From Paraburkholderia tropica (GTDB taxonomy: Bacteria > Pseudomonadota > Gammaproteobacteria > Burkholderiales > Burkholderiaceae), in NCBI RefSeq assembly GCF_914484835.1, contig NZ_CAJZAR010000031.1, forward strand, positions 140,272-204,271: 64,000 bases of DNA, read 5' to 3'. Below, piece by piece: positions 48,065 through 57,919 of this stretch. A program made the translations under genes and the position numbers. Numbering within the stretch: the stretch's first letter is position 1; each line of letters starts with the position of its first letter. The notes under the pieces were generated by a model. That model was not told the origin of the DNA and searched no databases. It saw only the letters and a list, made by a program, of their open reading frames with translations.

Positions 48065-48841
48065 ATGGACGAACCACTCAAAGGCCGGGTCGCGATTGTC
48101 ACCGGCGGCGCGCGTGGCATCGGGCGCGGCATCGCGCTCACGCTCGCTCAGGCGGGCGCCGACGTGCTGCTCGCCGATCTGCTCGACGAAGCGCTCGCGC
48201 AGACCGCGAAGGACGTGCAGGAACTCGGCCGCCGCGTGGTCACTTGCAAGGTCGACGTCACGCAGTCCGCGCAGGTCGAAGCGATGGTCGCGCGCGCGAT
48301 TTCGGAACTCGGTGGCCTCGACATCCTCGTGAATTGCGCGGGCGTGATTTCGATTCATCCGGTATCCGAACTATCGGAGCGCGACTGGGACTTCGTTATG
48401 GACGTCAACGCGAAGGGTACGTTTCTTGGCTGCAAGGCGGCGCTGCCGCATCTGCTGATGCAAAAGCGCGGCCGCATCATCAACGTCGCGTCCATTGCGG
48501 GTAAGGAAGGCTTTCCGAATCTCGCGCACTACAGCGCCTCGAAGTTCGCCGTGGTCGGCTTCACGAACGCGCTCGCGAAAGAGGTCGCGCGCGAGGGCAT
48601 CACGGTGAATGCGATTTGCCCGGGCATCGTGCGCACCTACATGTGGGACCGGCTCTCCGACGAATGGAAGAACGAAGGCGAGAGCGTCGAGCAATCGTGG
48701 CAGCGCCATCAGCTCGCGCTGATTCCGCAGGGCCGCGCGCAAACGCCGGAGGACATGGGGCGGCTCGCCCTGTTCTTCGCGACGATGGACAACGTCACCG
48801 GGCAGTCGGTGAACGTCGATGGAGGCTTCACGTTTCATTGA
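48065..48841 (+). CDS. SDR family oxidoreductase, probable acetoin/diacetyl or butanediol dehydrogenase
   Basis: Encodes 258 residues with a canonical SDR active site: VTGGARGIGRG (13-23), NCAG, the catalytic Ser in INVASIAGKEG, and YSASK. Position inside the aco operon suggests 2,3-butanediol or diacetyl reduction that feeds or drains acetoin; substrate specificity cannot be read from the sequence. AGGAG lies upstream. It lies 39 bases after acoX and 44 before acoA. Confidence 0.85.
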   Translation: MDEPLKGRVAIVTGGARGIGRGIALTLAQAGADVLLADLLDEALAQTAKDVQELGRRVVTCKVDVTQSAQVEAMVARAISELGGLDILVNCAGVISIHPVSELSERDWDFVMDVNAKGTFLGCKAALPHLLMQKRGRIINVASIAGKEGFPNLAHYSASKFAVVGFTNALAKEVAREGITVNAICPGIVRTYMWDRLSDEWKNEGESVEQSWQRHQLALIPQGRAQTPEDMGRLALFFATMDNVTGQSVNVDGGFTFH

Positions 48842-48885
48842 AGGCAACGCAGGCACGACTCATTGTGTTTCATCAGGAGACAACC

Positions 48886-49863
48886 ATGTCGAATCAGTTG
48901 AACAAGGAGCAGTTGCTCGCGGCGTATCGCTCGATGCGCACGATCCGCGAATTCGAGGAGCGTCTGCACGTCGAGTTCGCGACCGGCGACATTCCGGGTT
49001 TCGTGCACCTCTACGCGGGCGAGGAGGCGTCGGCGGTCGGCGTCATGAGCCATTTGAACGACGCCGATTACGTGGCCACCACGCACCGCGGCCACGGCCA
49101 TTGCATCGCCAAGGGCGTGGACGTGCGCGAGATGATGGCCGAGATCTACGGCCGCGAAACCGGATCGTGCCGCGGCAAGGGCGGCTCGATGCATATCGCC
49201 GATCTCGCGAAGGGCATGCTGGGCGCGAACGGCATCGTCGGTGCGGGCGGTCCGCTCACCTGCGGCGCGGCGCTCGCGGCGAAGCAGAAGAAAACCGGCG
49301 GCGTGGGCGTGTGCTTTTTCGGCGACGGCGCGTCGAACCAGGGTGTGATCTTCGAGTCGATGAATCTCGCGTCGGTCTGGCGTCTGCCGGTGATTTTCGT
49401 GGCCGAGAACAATGGCTATGCGGAAGCGACGTCGTCGACGTGGTCGGTGGCCGCCGACAATATCGCCGACCGCGCGAATGGCTTCGGCATGCCTGGCGTG
49501 ATCGTCGACGGATTCGACTTCTTCGCGGTTTATGAAGCGCTCGGCGAAGCCATCGCGCGGGCGCGCAACGGCGGCGGTCCGACGCTCGTCGAGATGAAAC
49601 TCTCGCGCTATTTCGGCCATTTCGAAGGCGATGCGCAAACTTATCGCGCGCCCGGCGAAGTGCAGAAACTGCGCGAGGAAAAGGATTGCCTCAAGCGTTT
49701 CGAAGAACGCGTGGTGCGCGCGGAACTCGCGAGCACCGACGATCTACGCAAGGTCGATGCCGAAGTGAAGGCGCTGATCGACGACGCGGTTGCCAAGGCG
49801 AAAGCCGCGCCGCTGCCCGCGCCCGAAGCGCTGTTGACCGATGTGTACGTGTCGTATCCCTGA
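48886..49863 (+). CDS. acoA: Acetoin dehydrogenase E1 component, alpha subunit
   Basis: Encodes 325 residues of the ThDP-dependent E1-alpha family. HRGHGHCIAKGVDVREMMAEIYGRETGSCRGKGGSMH and the ThDP motif GDGASNQGVIFESMNLASVWRLPVIFVAENN (about 140-172) are diagnostic. With AcoB it cleaves acetoin to acetaldehyde and an acetyl unit. The ATG at 48886 has AGGAG upstream. Confidence 0.95.
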   Translation: MSNQLNKEQLLAAYRSMRTIREFEERLHVEFATGDIPGFVHLYAGEEASAVGVMSHLNDADYVATTHRGHGHCIAKGVDVREMMAEIYGRETGSCRGKGGSMHIADLAKGMLGANGIVGAGGPLTCGAALAAKQKKTGGVGVCFFGDGASNQGVIFESMNLASVWRLPVIFVAENNGYAEATSSTWSVAADNIADRANGFGMPGVIVDGFDFFAVYEALGEAIARARNGGGPTLVEMKLSRYFGHFEGDAQTYRAPGEVQKLREEKDCLKRFEERVVRAELASTDDLRKVDAEVKALIDDAVAKAKAAPLPAPEALLTDVYVSYP

Positions 49864-49920
49864 GCGCCCCGCTGCGCGGGTAGTCACAGTTAATCAGGAT
49901 TCCAGATCAAGGAGACGAAA

Positions 49921-50925
49921 ATGGCACGGAAAATCACCTATTCGCAGGCGATCAACGAGGCGCTTGCACAAGAGATGACGCGCGACGAAAGCGTGATCGT
50001 GATGGGCGAGGACAACGCGGGCGGCGCGGGCGCGCCCGGCGAGCAGGACGCGTGGGGCGGCGTGCTCGGCGTGACGAAGGGGCTGTACGGCAAGTTTCCG
50101 GGCCGCGTGCTCGATACGCCGCTCTCGGAAGGCGGCTTCATCGGCACGGCGGTGGGCGCGGCGGCGTGCGGTCTGCGGCCGGTGGCGGAGCTGATGTTCA
50201 TCGACTTCATGGGCGTGTGCTTCGACCAGATCTTCAATCAGGCGGCCAAGTTCCGCTATATGTTCGGCGGCAAGGCGGTCACGCCCGTGGTGATCCGCAC
50301 GATGTGCGGCGCGGGCTTGCGCGCGGCGGCGCAGCACTCGCAGATGCTCACCTCGCTGTTCACGCATATTCCGGGGCTCAAGGTCGTGTGCCCCGCCACG
50401 CCGTATGACGCGAAGGGGCTCATGATCGCGGCGATCCGCGACAACGATCCGGTGATCTTCTGCGAGCACAAGCTGCTCTACACGATGGAAGGCGACGTGC
50501 CCGAGGAGTCGTATTCGATTCCGTTCGGCGAGGCCAATATCGTGCGCGATGGCGACGACGTGACGATCGTCACCTACGGGCGCATGGTGCATTACGCGCT
50601 CGATGCGGCGCAGAAGCTCGCGAAAGACGGCATTGAAGCGGACGTGATCGATCTGCGCACGACCTCGCCGCTCGATGAAGAAACGATCCTCGAAAGCGTG
50701 AGCCGCACGGGCCGCGTGGTGGTGGTGGATGAAGCGAATCCGCGCTGCTCGATCGCCACGGACATCGCCGCGCTGGTCGCGCAGAAGGCGTTTCACGATC
50801 TCCAGGCGCCGGTCGGCATGGTGACCGCGCCGCATACGCCGGTGCCGTTCGCGGCCTCGCTCGAAGACCTCTATATCCCGTCGGCGGATCAGATCGCCGC
50901 CGCCGCGCGCGCCGCAAGGAGCTGA
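49921..50925 (+). CDS. acoB: Acetoin dehydrogenase E1 component, beta subunit
   Basis: Encodes 334 residues: MARKITYSQAINEALAQEMTRDESVIVMGEDNAGG, RVLDTPLSEGGFIGTAVGAA and a C-terminal transketolase-like domain with DLRTTSPLDEETI. Pairs with AcoA in the E1 heterotetramer. An AAGGAGA ribosome binding site precedes the ATG; acoC starts 5 bases after its stop. Confidence 0.95.
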   Translation: MARKITYSQAINEALAQEMTRDESVIVMGEDNAGGAGAPGEQDAWGGVLGVTKGLYGKFPGRVLDTPLSEGGFIGTAVGAAACGLRPVAELMFIDFMGVCFDQIFNQAAKFRYMFGGKAVTPVVIRTMCGAGLRAAAQHSQMLTSLFTHIPGLKVVCPATPYDAKGLMIAAIRDNDPVIFCEHKLLYTMEGDVPEESYSIPFGEANIVRDGDDVTIVTYGRMVHYALDAAQKLAKDGIEADVIDLRTTSPLDEETILESVSRTGRVVVVDEANPRCSIATDIAALVAQKAFHDLQAPVGMVTAPHTPVPFAASLEDLYIPSADQIAAAARAARS

Positions 50926-50929
50926 AGTC

Positions 50930-52051
50930 ATGCCGATTCACATGATCACGATGCCCAAATGGGGCTTGTCGATGGAACAGGGCCAGGTGAACGGCTGGCT
51001 CAAGTCGCCCGGCGACAAGGTCTCGAAGGGCGACGAACTGCTCGACGTCGAGTCCGACAAGATCGCGTCGGGCGTCGAGTGCGCGTTCGAAGGCATCTTG
51101 CGACGACAGATCGCGCAGGAGGGCGATACGCTGCCGGTGGGCGCGTTGCTCGGTGTCGTCGCCGATGCGGAAACTTCGGATGCCGAAATAGATTCGGCTG
51201 TCGCCGAATTTCAGCGCGATTTCGTGCCCGCGAAAGCGGGCGACGCCGACGCGGGGCCGCAGCCTGAGAAGGCGCAGATCGGCGGGCGCACCGTGCGCTG
51301 GCTGAAGCTCGGCGAGGCCGATGCGACGCCCGTCGTGCTGATTCACGGTTTCGGCGGCGATCTCAACAACTGGCTGTTCAATCACGCCGATCTCGCGGCG
51401 GGTCGCACGGTCTGGGCGCTCGATCTGCCGGGGCATGGCGAGTCGGGCAAGGCACTCGAGAGCGGCGCGCTCGACGAACTCGCGCAGAGCGTGATCGATT
51501 TTATCGACACACAGAAGATCGAGCGTGCGCATCTGGTCGGGCATTCGCTGGGCGGCGCGGTCGCGATGACGGTGGCCGAGCGCGTGCCCACGCGCGTGAC
51601 GTCGCTCTCGCTGATCGCGAGCGCGGGTCTCGGCGACGAAATCGACGGCGCGTATATCGACGGGTTCGTGAGCGCGGCGAACCGCAATGCGCTCAAGCCG
51701 CATGTGACCAAGCTGTTCGCCGATCCGGCGCTCGTCACGCGTCAGCTTGTCGAGGATCTCGTCAAGTACAAGCGGCTCGAAGGCGTGCAGGATGCGCTCG
51801 CCAAAATCGCCTCGCAGAGCTTCGCGGCTGGCGCGCAGCGGCGCGTGTTCCGCGACCGGCTCTCGACGCTCGCGCCGAAAGTGCTGGTGATCTGGGGCGA
51901 CGCCGACCAGATCATTCCGGCGCGGCACGCGCAGGGTCTCGCGCCGACGGTGCAGGTGGAGGTGATCGCGGGCAAGGGGCATATGGTGCAGATGGAAGCC
52001 GCCGCCGAGATCAACCGTCTGCTCAAGGCGTTTTTCGACGCGGGAGGCTGA
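50930..52051 (+). CDS. acoC: Acetoin dehydrogenase E2, lipoyl domain fused to alpha/beta hydrolase
   Basis: Encodes 373 residues. Lipoyl domain at 1-80 with the lipoylated Lys44 in [10 protein letters not shown]; a linker; then an alpha/beta hydrolase domain with [14 protein letters not shown] and the nucleophile Ser206 in VGHSLGG. This fusion in place of a standard E2 catalytic domain is the known AcoC design. Transfers the acetyl group to CoA. The next gene, lipA, starts 1 base after its stop. Confidence 0.94.
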   Translation: MPIHMITMPKWGLSMEQGQVNGWLKSPGDKVSKGDELLDVESDKIASGVECAFEGILRRQIAQEGDTLPVGALLGVVADAETSDAEIDSAVAEFQRDFVPAKAGDADAGPQPEKAQIGGRTVRWLKLGEADATPVVLIHGFGGDLNNWLFNHADLAAGRTVWALDLPGHGESGKALESGALDELAQSVIDFIDTQKIERAHLVGHSLGGAVAMTVAERVPTRVTSLSLIASAGLGDEIDGAYIDGFVSAANRNALKPHVTKLFADPALVTRQLVEDLVKYKRLEGVQDALAKIASQSFAAGAQRRVFRDRLSTLAPKVLVIWGDADQIIPARHAQGLAPTVQVEVIAGKGHMVQMEAAAEINRLLKAFFDAGG

Positions 52052-52052
52052 G

Positions 52053-53042
52053 ATGGAGCACGCCGCGTCCGACACGCCGCGCGCCGGCGACACCGCGCTC
52101 GGCCAGCACGGCTTGCGCAGCCGCGAGAAGCTCGCGCGCATTCCCGTCAAGATCGTGCCGGCGGGCGAGGGCGCGGCGTTGCCCAAGCCGCCGTGGCTGC
52201 GCGCAAAGCCGATGATGAGCACGACGGTGGCCGAGGTCGCGGCCGTGCTGCGCGAGCATCGCCTGCATTCGGTGTGCGAGGAGGCGATGTGCCCGAATAT
52301 CGGCGAGTGTTTCGCGCAGCGCACGGCCACGTTCATGATCATGGGCGGGCTGTGCACGCGGCGCTGTCCGTTCTGCGATGTCGCGCACGGGCGGCCCGCG
52401 CCGCTCGACGAGGACGAGCCCGCGCATCTCGCGGCGGCGGTCGCGGCGCTCGGTTTGCGGCATGTGGTGATCACGTCGGTGGATCGCGACGATCTGCGCG
52501 ACGGCGGCGCGGCGCATTTCGCGCGCTGTATCGCGAGTGTGCGCGAGTGCGTGCCGGGAATCGGCGTCGAGGTGCTGACGCCGGATTTTCGCGGACGCAT
52601 CGAGCGCGCGCTCGACGCGCTCTCGGCGGCGTGGCCCGATGTGTTCAATCACAACGTCGAGACGGTGCCGTCGCTGTATCGCGCGGCGCGTCCGGGCGCG
52701 GATTATCACGGCTCGCTGCGGCTGCTGGCGCGTGCGAAGGCGATGAACGGGGCACTCGTGACGAAGTCGGGGCTGATGGTCGGCCTCGGTGAAACCGACG
52801 TGCAATTGCTGGAGACGATGCGCGATCTGCGCGCGCACGACGTGGAGGTGCTGACGATCGGGCAGTATCTCGCGCCGTCGCGGTTTCACTTGCCGGTGCG
52901 GCGCTACGTGCATCCCGATGAGTTCGCGGCGCTGCGCGAAGCGGGTTTGGCGATGGGCTTTCGCGAGGTGGTGGCGGGGCCGCTCGTGCGCTCGTCGTAT
53001 CACGCGGCGCAGACGGTGGAGGCGGCGCGCGCAGTGGTGTGA
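52053..53042 (+). CDS. lipA: Lipoyl synthase encoded in the aco operon
   Basis: Encodes 329 residues of the radical SAM family. Both Fe-S motifs are intact: auxiliary cluster [12 protein letters not shown] (C-x4-C-x5-C) and radical [11 protein letters not shown] (C-x3-C-x2-C). Inserts two sulfurs into octanoyl groups to form lipoate. Its start 1 base after acoC shows translational coupling, so it probably serves AcoC lipoylation when acetoin is used. A housekeeping lipA-lipB locus is expected elsewhere; if so, this is a dedicated paralogue. Confidence 0.93.
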   Translation: MEHAASDTPRAGDTALGQHGLRSREKLARIPVKIVPAGEGAALPKPPWLRAKPMMSTTVAEVAAVLREHRLHSVCEEAMCPNIGECFAQRTATFMIMGGLCTRRCPFCDVAHGRPAPLDEDEPAHLAAAVAALGLRHVVITSVDRDDLRDGGAAHFARCIASVRECVPGIGVEVLTPDFRGRIERALDALSAAWPDVFNHNVETVPSLYRAARPGADYHGSLRLLARAKAMNGALVTKSGLMVGLGETDVQLLETMRDLRAHDVEVLTIGQYLAPSRFHLPVRRYVHPDEFAALREAGLAMGFREVVAGPLVRSSYHAAQTVEAARAVV

Positions 53043-53061
53043 AATTTGGCCTGGTCTGTTA

Positions 53062-53078
53062 TGCAACTAACTGCCAAG
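53062..53078. repeat. Dispersed 17-bp motif, copy 2
   Basis: TGCAACTAACTGCCAAG lies 19 bases after the lipA stop, between convergent genes. It differs by one base from the copy at 38722-38738. Confidence 0.6.
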
Positions 53079-53150
53079 CGCGTGCGTAACCAAAAACCGG
53101 GAGTCAGTGGTGCGTAGACGGCGTTAGCCAAGCCGGCCGCTTGTCTTTAG

Positions 53151-53178
53151 CGATGGCGACCTTGCATCGTCGCCATCG
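53151..53178. terminator. Hairpin between lipA and the MATE gene
   Basis: CGATGGCGAC (53151-53160) pairs perfectly with GTCGCCATCG (53169-53178). The following tract is T-rich but interrupted, so termination is plausible for the aco operon but not certain. Confidence 0.5.
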
Positions 53179-53208
53179 TTTCCATCGTTTCCAACCGCAT
53201 CGCCGCGA

Positions 53209-54576
53209 TCAGGCGTGAGTCCGCAAATACCGCGTGCTCACGCGCTGCAAATACACCGCGAGCCCCGCACCCGCGATCACGAGACTGGCGGCGTTGGCGA
53301 GCCAGAAACCGCGCGCGCCGGTCGCCCAGACGGGCAGGTTGCCGAACACATCGAAGCCGAGCGCGTAGCCGCCGCCCAAACCCACGCCCCAGAGCGCGAT
53401 CGCATAGATCACGGTCGGCACCACGGCGACCTTGTAGGCGCGCAGCGCGAACGCAGTCGTGATCTGCAACGCGTCGAATACGTGATACACGGTGACGATC
53501 GCGACGAGCGGCATCGCCGCAATCGCCACCGCCGGATCAGGCGTATACCCGCCGATGATCAGCGGCCGCAGCACGAACACGATCGCACCGTACACGCAGG
53601 CGATCGCGACCGCCGTCATCACGCCGTGGCGCGCGAGCGTGCGCGCTTCGGCATGACGTCCCGCGCCCAGCGCCTGCGCGACCAGCGTCGAAGTCGCCAC
53701 GCCGATCGAGTGCGGCGTCATGTACAGCACCGCGCCCATGTTCCCGGCGATCTGATGGCCGGCGAGCGTCGTCGTACCCAGGCGCGCGATGAAAATCGCC
53801 ATGAAGGTGTAAGACGTCACCTCGATCAGATACGACAGACCCATCGGAATGCCGAGCTTGAGCAGTTCCGCCTGGCGCTTCCATTCGGGCCAGCAGAAGT
53901 GCTTGAAGATCTCGAACGGCTCGAACACGTCGACGCGCGTGAAGGCTATCGCCGCACACAGCGCGAGCGCCCAGTTGATCGACGTGCTCGCGAGCGCGCA
54001 GCCGGGACCGCCGAGCGCAGGCACGCCGAGTCCGCCGAAGATCAGCCAGGTATTGAGCGGCACCTTGACGATCAGCGCGCCCACTTGCAGAAACATCACG
54101 AGACGCGGCCGGCCTACGGCATTGGCGAGCGAACTGTAGATGCGAAACGCCAGCGCGGCGGGCAGGCCGAAGGAAAGCAGCCGTAGATAACCGATGGTGC
54201 GCTCGCGCAGCGCTTCGGGCGCGCGCGCGAGGTCGAGCAGCGGGCCGGGGAAATAGAGAATCGTGAAGCCGATCGCCATCAGCACGAGCGCGAGCCAGAA
54301 GGCCTGGCGCACTTCCTCGCCGATCTCGGTGTCCTTGCGCGCGCCGTAGAGTTGCGCGGTGACGGGCTGAAGCGCCGTGAGAATCCCCGTGAGCCCGATG
54401 TAGACGGAGACGTAAATCGACGAACCGAGTCCGAGTGCGGCGAGGTCGAGCGCCGAGTAGCGGCCCACCATCGCCGTGTCGATCACGCCGAACGCGATGA
54501 TCGCGAGCTGGCCGACCAGCACCGGCCACGCGAGGCCGGCGATGCGCCGGATGTCGGCGAGGAACGTCGTCGTCAC
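53209..54576 (-). CDS. MATE family efflux transporter
   Basis: Encodes 455 residues with about 12 transmembrane helices in two homologous halves. MATE motifs include LAWPVLVGQLAIIAFGVIDTAMVGRYSALDLAALGLG near the N-terminus and GIPMGLSYLIEVTSYTFMAIFIARLGTTTLAGHQIAGNM in the second half. Such carriers export cationic drugs or metabolites using Na+ or H+. It starts 7 bases after the stop of the upstream membrane protein gene, so the two form an operon. The substrate is unknown. Confidence 0.92.
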   Translation of the reverse strand: MTTTFLADIRRIAGLAWPVLVGQLAIIAFGVIDTAMVGRYSALDLAALGLGSSIYVSVYIGLTGILTALQPVTAQLYGARKDTEIGEEVRQAFWLALVLMAIGFTILYFPGPLLDLARAPEALRERTIGYLRLLSFGLPAALAFRIYSSLANAVGRPRLVMFLQVGALIVKVPLNTWLIFGGLGVPALGGPGCALASTSINWALALCAAIAFTRVDVFEPFEIFKHFCWPEWKRQAELLKLGIPMGLSYLIEVTSYTFMAIFIARLGTTTLAGHQIAGNMGAVLYMTPHSIGVATSTLVAQALGAGRHAEARTLARHGVMTAVAIACVYGAIVFVLRPLIIGGYTPDPAVAIAAMPLVAIVTVYHVFDALQITTAFALRAYKVAVVPTVIYAIALWGVGLGGGYALGFDVFGNLPVWATGARGFWLANAASLVIAGAGLAVYLQRVSTRYLRTHA

Positions 54577-54583
54577 CGCGGCC

Positions 54584-56338
54584 TCAGTCGGGGCGCTTGC
54601 GCCAGACGTGCTTTTTCACGGGCGGTTGCGGGCGGTCGATGCGCACGTAGAGGCGGAAGCGCTCGTCGCGGTCGGCCACACGGCGGCCTTCCCAAACCAG
54701 CTTCCAGACGAAGTTCGACATCGAGCTCGGCTCGCCGAAGTCCTGGGTGTCCTGGCGCAGGATCACGTCGCAATCCTCGTCGAACGAGAAGTGCATCTTG
54801 CCGAAATAGGCGAAGGTGGCGATCTGCGCGTCGCCCAGACGCACGGGCGAGATGCACTGATAATCGGCGGGCAGGTGGGCGGCGATCTGCTGAGCCACGT
54901 CCTTATAGGTCCGGCTGTAGTTCACGACGGGCAGCCAGAGCGTCATCAGCAGCACCCACATCAGCGTGGTGCCGCCGCTCGACAGCACGACGCTGCGCCA
55001 CAGTACCTTCGGATGACGCGCCACGCGCCATTGCACGAGCGCCATCCAGCAGAGCGTCACGGCCACGGCGCAGACGAACGAGAGAATCTTGAATTGCGGC
55101 GCGAAGCCCGGTGCGAGGCGCGCGAGATTGCGCGCGAGCGGCGCCGGGAAGCCCGTCATGCCCGCCAGCCACACGAGCCAGACGAAGGTGCTGAGGATCG
55201 TGAAGCTGAGCACGGCGAACCAGTCGATCGCGTTGATCGCGCCGCGCTTGAGCGTCGGCAGCGCGAAGGCGGCGAGCACGCACACGGCGGGCAGCACGAG
55301 CATGAACAGGCGATTGGTTTCGTGGCTCTGCACGACCACGAGGATCAGCAGCGGCACGATCACCGAAAGTGGAATCGCGATGTGCGGCGCGCGGCGCAGG
55401 CCCGCCCAGCTCACCCAGGCCCAGATCGCGAGCGGCCAGGCCGGCCACGTGAACAGCGGCAGATTCTTGGCCGCGTAGCGCAGCACCGTGCCCGGCGGCC
55501 CGGCGAACGCGTTGACGTTGGTGCGCGCCCACTGGTTGAGGAACCAGACGCCGTCGTCGGGATAGATATGCAGCGTGAGCAGCGGCCACGACAGGCCGAC
55601 CACGAGCGCAACCGGCAAACCGGCCACGAGCAGCCAGCGCGAACGCGTTTCGGGCGCGATGGCGAGCATCGCGAGCGTACCGATCAGCAGGGCGCCCACC
55701 AGCACGGGGCCGCTTGCGAGCATCACGATGCCGAGCGCGAGGCCCCACCAGAGCGCGCCCTGGATCGGCTTGTCGATGGCGCGCACGAGGCCGTAGACCA
55801 GCATCGCGATACCGACGAACTGCATCAGTTGCGGCGTGGTTTCGTGGCCGCGCTCGGCGAGACCGAAACAGGCCAGCAGGATCAGCACGGCGCCGTCGGC
55901 GAGCGTGCGGCCGTAGTCGCGCGGCTCGGGCTCGCCGCCGAACGCGTATTTGAACGGCTGCACTTCGGGGCGGCGGCCGAGCAGATAGGCGCTGTACCAG
56001 ACGAACGCGCAGGCCAGGCAGAACAGCACGCCGGTGGCGATGCGCGAGGCGTTGCTCGCGTCCACCCACGGCGCGAACACGCGGATGCACAGCGCGCCGA
56101 GCCAGTAGCCGAGCGGACCGTTCTCGGTCACGTACTTGCCGACGAGGTTGGGCAGCAGCCAGTCGTGCGAGGTGCCGCCGGCCATGGTCCACATCACGCC
56201 GAAGCCGGCCGCATCCTCGTTCTTCCACGGATCGCGGCCGAACAGGCCGAACGACGCGAAGATAATACAGATGGTCAGCAGCAGCCAGCGCGGCAGGGCG
56301 CTGGTGGCGGAGGCGGTGAGGCGAATGGCTGGCTTCAT
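54584..56338 (-). CDS. ArnT/PMT-like integral membrane glycosyltransferase family protein
   Basis: Encodes 584 residues with about 11-12 transmembrane helices and a C-terminal soluble domain of roughly 110 residues. The first periplasmic loop, RDPWKNEDAAGFG then ENGPLGYWLGAL, resembles the acidic catalytic loop of GT39/ArnT enzymes. These use polyprenyl-phosphate sugars. It is a distant relative of arnT at 27.5-29.2 kb, not a duplicate. Acceptor and donor are unknown. Start at ATG 56338; a frame extending upstream lacks coding character. It precedes the MATE gene by 7 bases. Confidence 0.78.
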   Translation of the reverse strand: MKPAIRLTASATSALPRWLLLTICIIFASFGLFGRDPWKNEDAAGFGVMWTMAGGTSHDWLLPNLVGKYVTENGPLGYWLGALCIRVFAPWVDASNASRIATGVLFCLACAFVWYSAYLLGRRPEVQPFKYAFGGEPEPRDYGRTLADGAVLILLACFGLAERGHETTPQLMQFVGIAMLVYGLVRAIDKPIQGALWWGLALGIVMLASGPVLVGALLIGTLAMLAIAPETRSRWLLVAGLPVALVVGLSWPLLTLHIYPDDGVWFLNQWARTNVNAFAGPPGTVLRYAAKNLPLFTWPAWPLAIWAWVSWAGLRRAPHIAIPLSVIVPLLILVVVQSHETNRLFMLVLPAVCVLAAFALPTLKRGAINAIDWFAVLSFTILSTFVWLVWLAGMTGFPAPLARNLARLAPGFAPQFKILSFVCAVAVTLCWMALVQWRVARHPKVLWRSVVLSSGGTTLMWVLLMTLWLPVVNYSRTYKDVAQQIAAHLPADYQCISPVRLGDAQIATFAYFGKMHFSFDEDCDVILRQDTQDFGEPSSMSNFVWKLVWEGRRVADRDERFRLYVRIDRPQPPVKKHVWRKRPD

Positions 56339-56574
56339 GCAGTGCGGAGGAATTCGAGTAAGCGCAATGGCCGCGCGCGGCCGTTGCGGAGCATCCGGCA
56401 TTCTAGCCGGGCGGGCTCGCGCGCGTCACGGCGGCTGGCGCCCGTCATCTGTTGCCAACGCTTGCCGGCGCAATAAAACGGCGGTGACCGGGCCGCGGAT
56501 CAGCGGCTGACAGACGCGTCGCAGCAGGCGTCGCGGCAAGCGTCGGAAATATTCGGTAAGGCGCGCCGGACAAC

Positions 56575-56602
56575 AAAAAAGGGCAGCCTGGGCTGCCCTT
56601 TT
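56575..56602 (-). terminator. Intrinsic terminator of rpmE2
   Basis: On the minus strand AAAAGGGCAGCC pairs with GGCTGCCCTTTT across a 2-nt loop, followed by a T run (A's at 56575-56580). Confidence 0.92.
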
Positions 56603-56648
56603 CGTACACGTCTGTGCGGGTTCCGGCACGATGACCGGAGAGCGAAGC

Positions 56649-56912
56649 TTACTTCGTTGCCTTGCCCGTAGCGCGTGCGCCGAACTTCTTGTTGAACTTC
56701 TCGACGCGGCCGGCCGTGTCCATGATCTTCTGCGTACCCGTGTAGAACGGGTGCGATTCCGACGAGACTTCGATCTTTGCGAGCGGGTAGGTCTTGCCGT
56801 TGAATTCGGCGGTTTCGCGCGTCTGGATGGTCGAGCGCGTCACGAAACGGAAATCGTTCGACACGTCGATGAACAGGACTTCGCGGTAATTCGGGTGAAT
56901 GCCTTCTTTCAT
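56649..56912 (-). CDS. rpmE2: 50S ribosomal protein L31 type B
   Basis: Encodes 87 residues: [56 protein letters not shown]. No Cys residue is present, so this is the zinc-independent (type B, C-minus) form of L31. AAGGAAAG lies upstream of the ATG. Transcribed alone with its own terminator. No Zur-type box is evident upstream. Confidence 0.95.
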   Translation of the reverse strand: MKEGIHPNYREVLFIDVSNDFRFVTRSTIQTRETAEFNGKTYPLAKIEVSSESHPFYTGTQKIMDTAGRVEKFNKKFGARATGKATK

Positions 56913-57068
56913 GGTCTTTCCTTAAATCTGGCGGTAGCCAACCCACGTTGCCCGCAACACCCATGTCGCGGCGCTTTTCGCGCGAGCCACTTGCCCAAGG
57001 TCGAAAAAACGCGATTATGCCAGAAAATCAGCTGGTTGGCGAATTTTTGCAGGCCCGCAACAGGTTTT

Positions 57069-57905
57069 TCAGGCCGGTTGGCCGTCCAGTGCGCCGACCC
57101 GCGCCGGATCCTGACGGTAATAGCGCGCGAGCAGCCGATAAAGCTCGGGATATTCGGCCTCGAAGGCCTTCGGCGTGACGAACAGCGCTTCGCTGCACAC
57201 GGCGAAGAACTCCGACGGATGATCGGCGGCATAGGGATCGATCAGCGAATCGCGCTCGAAACGCTTCCAGCGCCGTTCCGGCACCGCATCGACCTTGTCG
57301 CAGAACTGGTCGTAGGCATTGTCGAAGACATCGGCCCAGGTCTGCGCATCGAGCGGCGCGTGCCAGCGGCGATAAAGGGGCGGATGCCCGTCGGTTTCGC
57401 CGTTGAGCATGTCGATCTTGTGCGCGAACTCGTGGATGACGACGTTGTAGGCGTCGCTGCCGTCGGTCATCTGCGCATCTTCCCACGAGAGGATCACCGG
57501 GCCGCCTTCCCAGGCCTCGCCGCTCGCGTCGTGCTCGACTTCGTGCACCACGCCGTCCTCGTCCTCGACGGTCTTGCGGATCACGAATTCGCCCGGATAG
57601 ACGATCACGCCCACCCAGCCCTTGTAGAGATCGAGCGACAGATTGAGCACGGGCAGCGACGCCTGCGCGGCGATCGCCACGGTCATCGCGTCGGTGAGTT
57701 CGAGATCGTGCGCGGTCGAGAATTCCTTCTGCGCGAGGAACAGGCTCGTGATTTCGCGCAGACGCACGAGATCGGCGGCGTCGAGGTGGCCGAGAAAGGG
57801 CAGTCCGTCGAGCGTCGCCTGCCAGAGCGCGTCGTCGATCGCGTAGGTGCGCAGCGCCTTTTCGCGGCGGCGCGCGCCGAACCAGCTGGAGAGTTTCGAA
57901 AGCAT
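57069..57905 (-). CDS. mtfA: MtfA-type zinc peptidase (M90)
   Basis: Encodes 278 residues. The zinc motif HEFAHKID is near residue 158 and the upstream WVGVIVYPGEFV segment is family-typical; DHPSEFFAVCSEALFVTP supplies the later acidic ligand region. In E. coli MtfA binds the repressor Mlc and affects glucose PTS control, and it has aminopeptidase activity. Burkholderiaceae rely little on the glucose PTS, so the role here may differ. Starts 14 bases after the MFS gene stop; I preferred the ATG at 57905 over an in-frame one that overlaps that gene. Confidence 0.9.
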   Translation of the reverse strand: MLSKLSSWFGARRREKALRTYAIDDALWQATLDGLPFLGHLDAADLVRLREITSLFLAQKEFSTAHDLELTDAMTVAIAAQASLPVLNLSLDLYKGWVGVIVYPGEFVIRKTVEDEDGVVHEVEHDASGEAWEGGPVILSWEDAQMTDGSDAYNVVIHEFAHKIDMLNGETDGHPPLYRRWHAPLDAQTWADVFDNAYDQFCDKVDAVPERRWKRFERDSLIDPYAADHPSEFFAVCSEALFVTPKAFEAEYPELYRLLARYYRQDPARVGALDGQPA

Positions 57906-57919
57906 CGCGTCGGTTGTGT

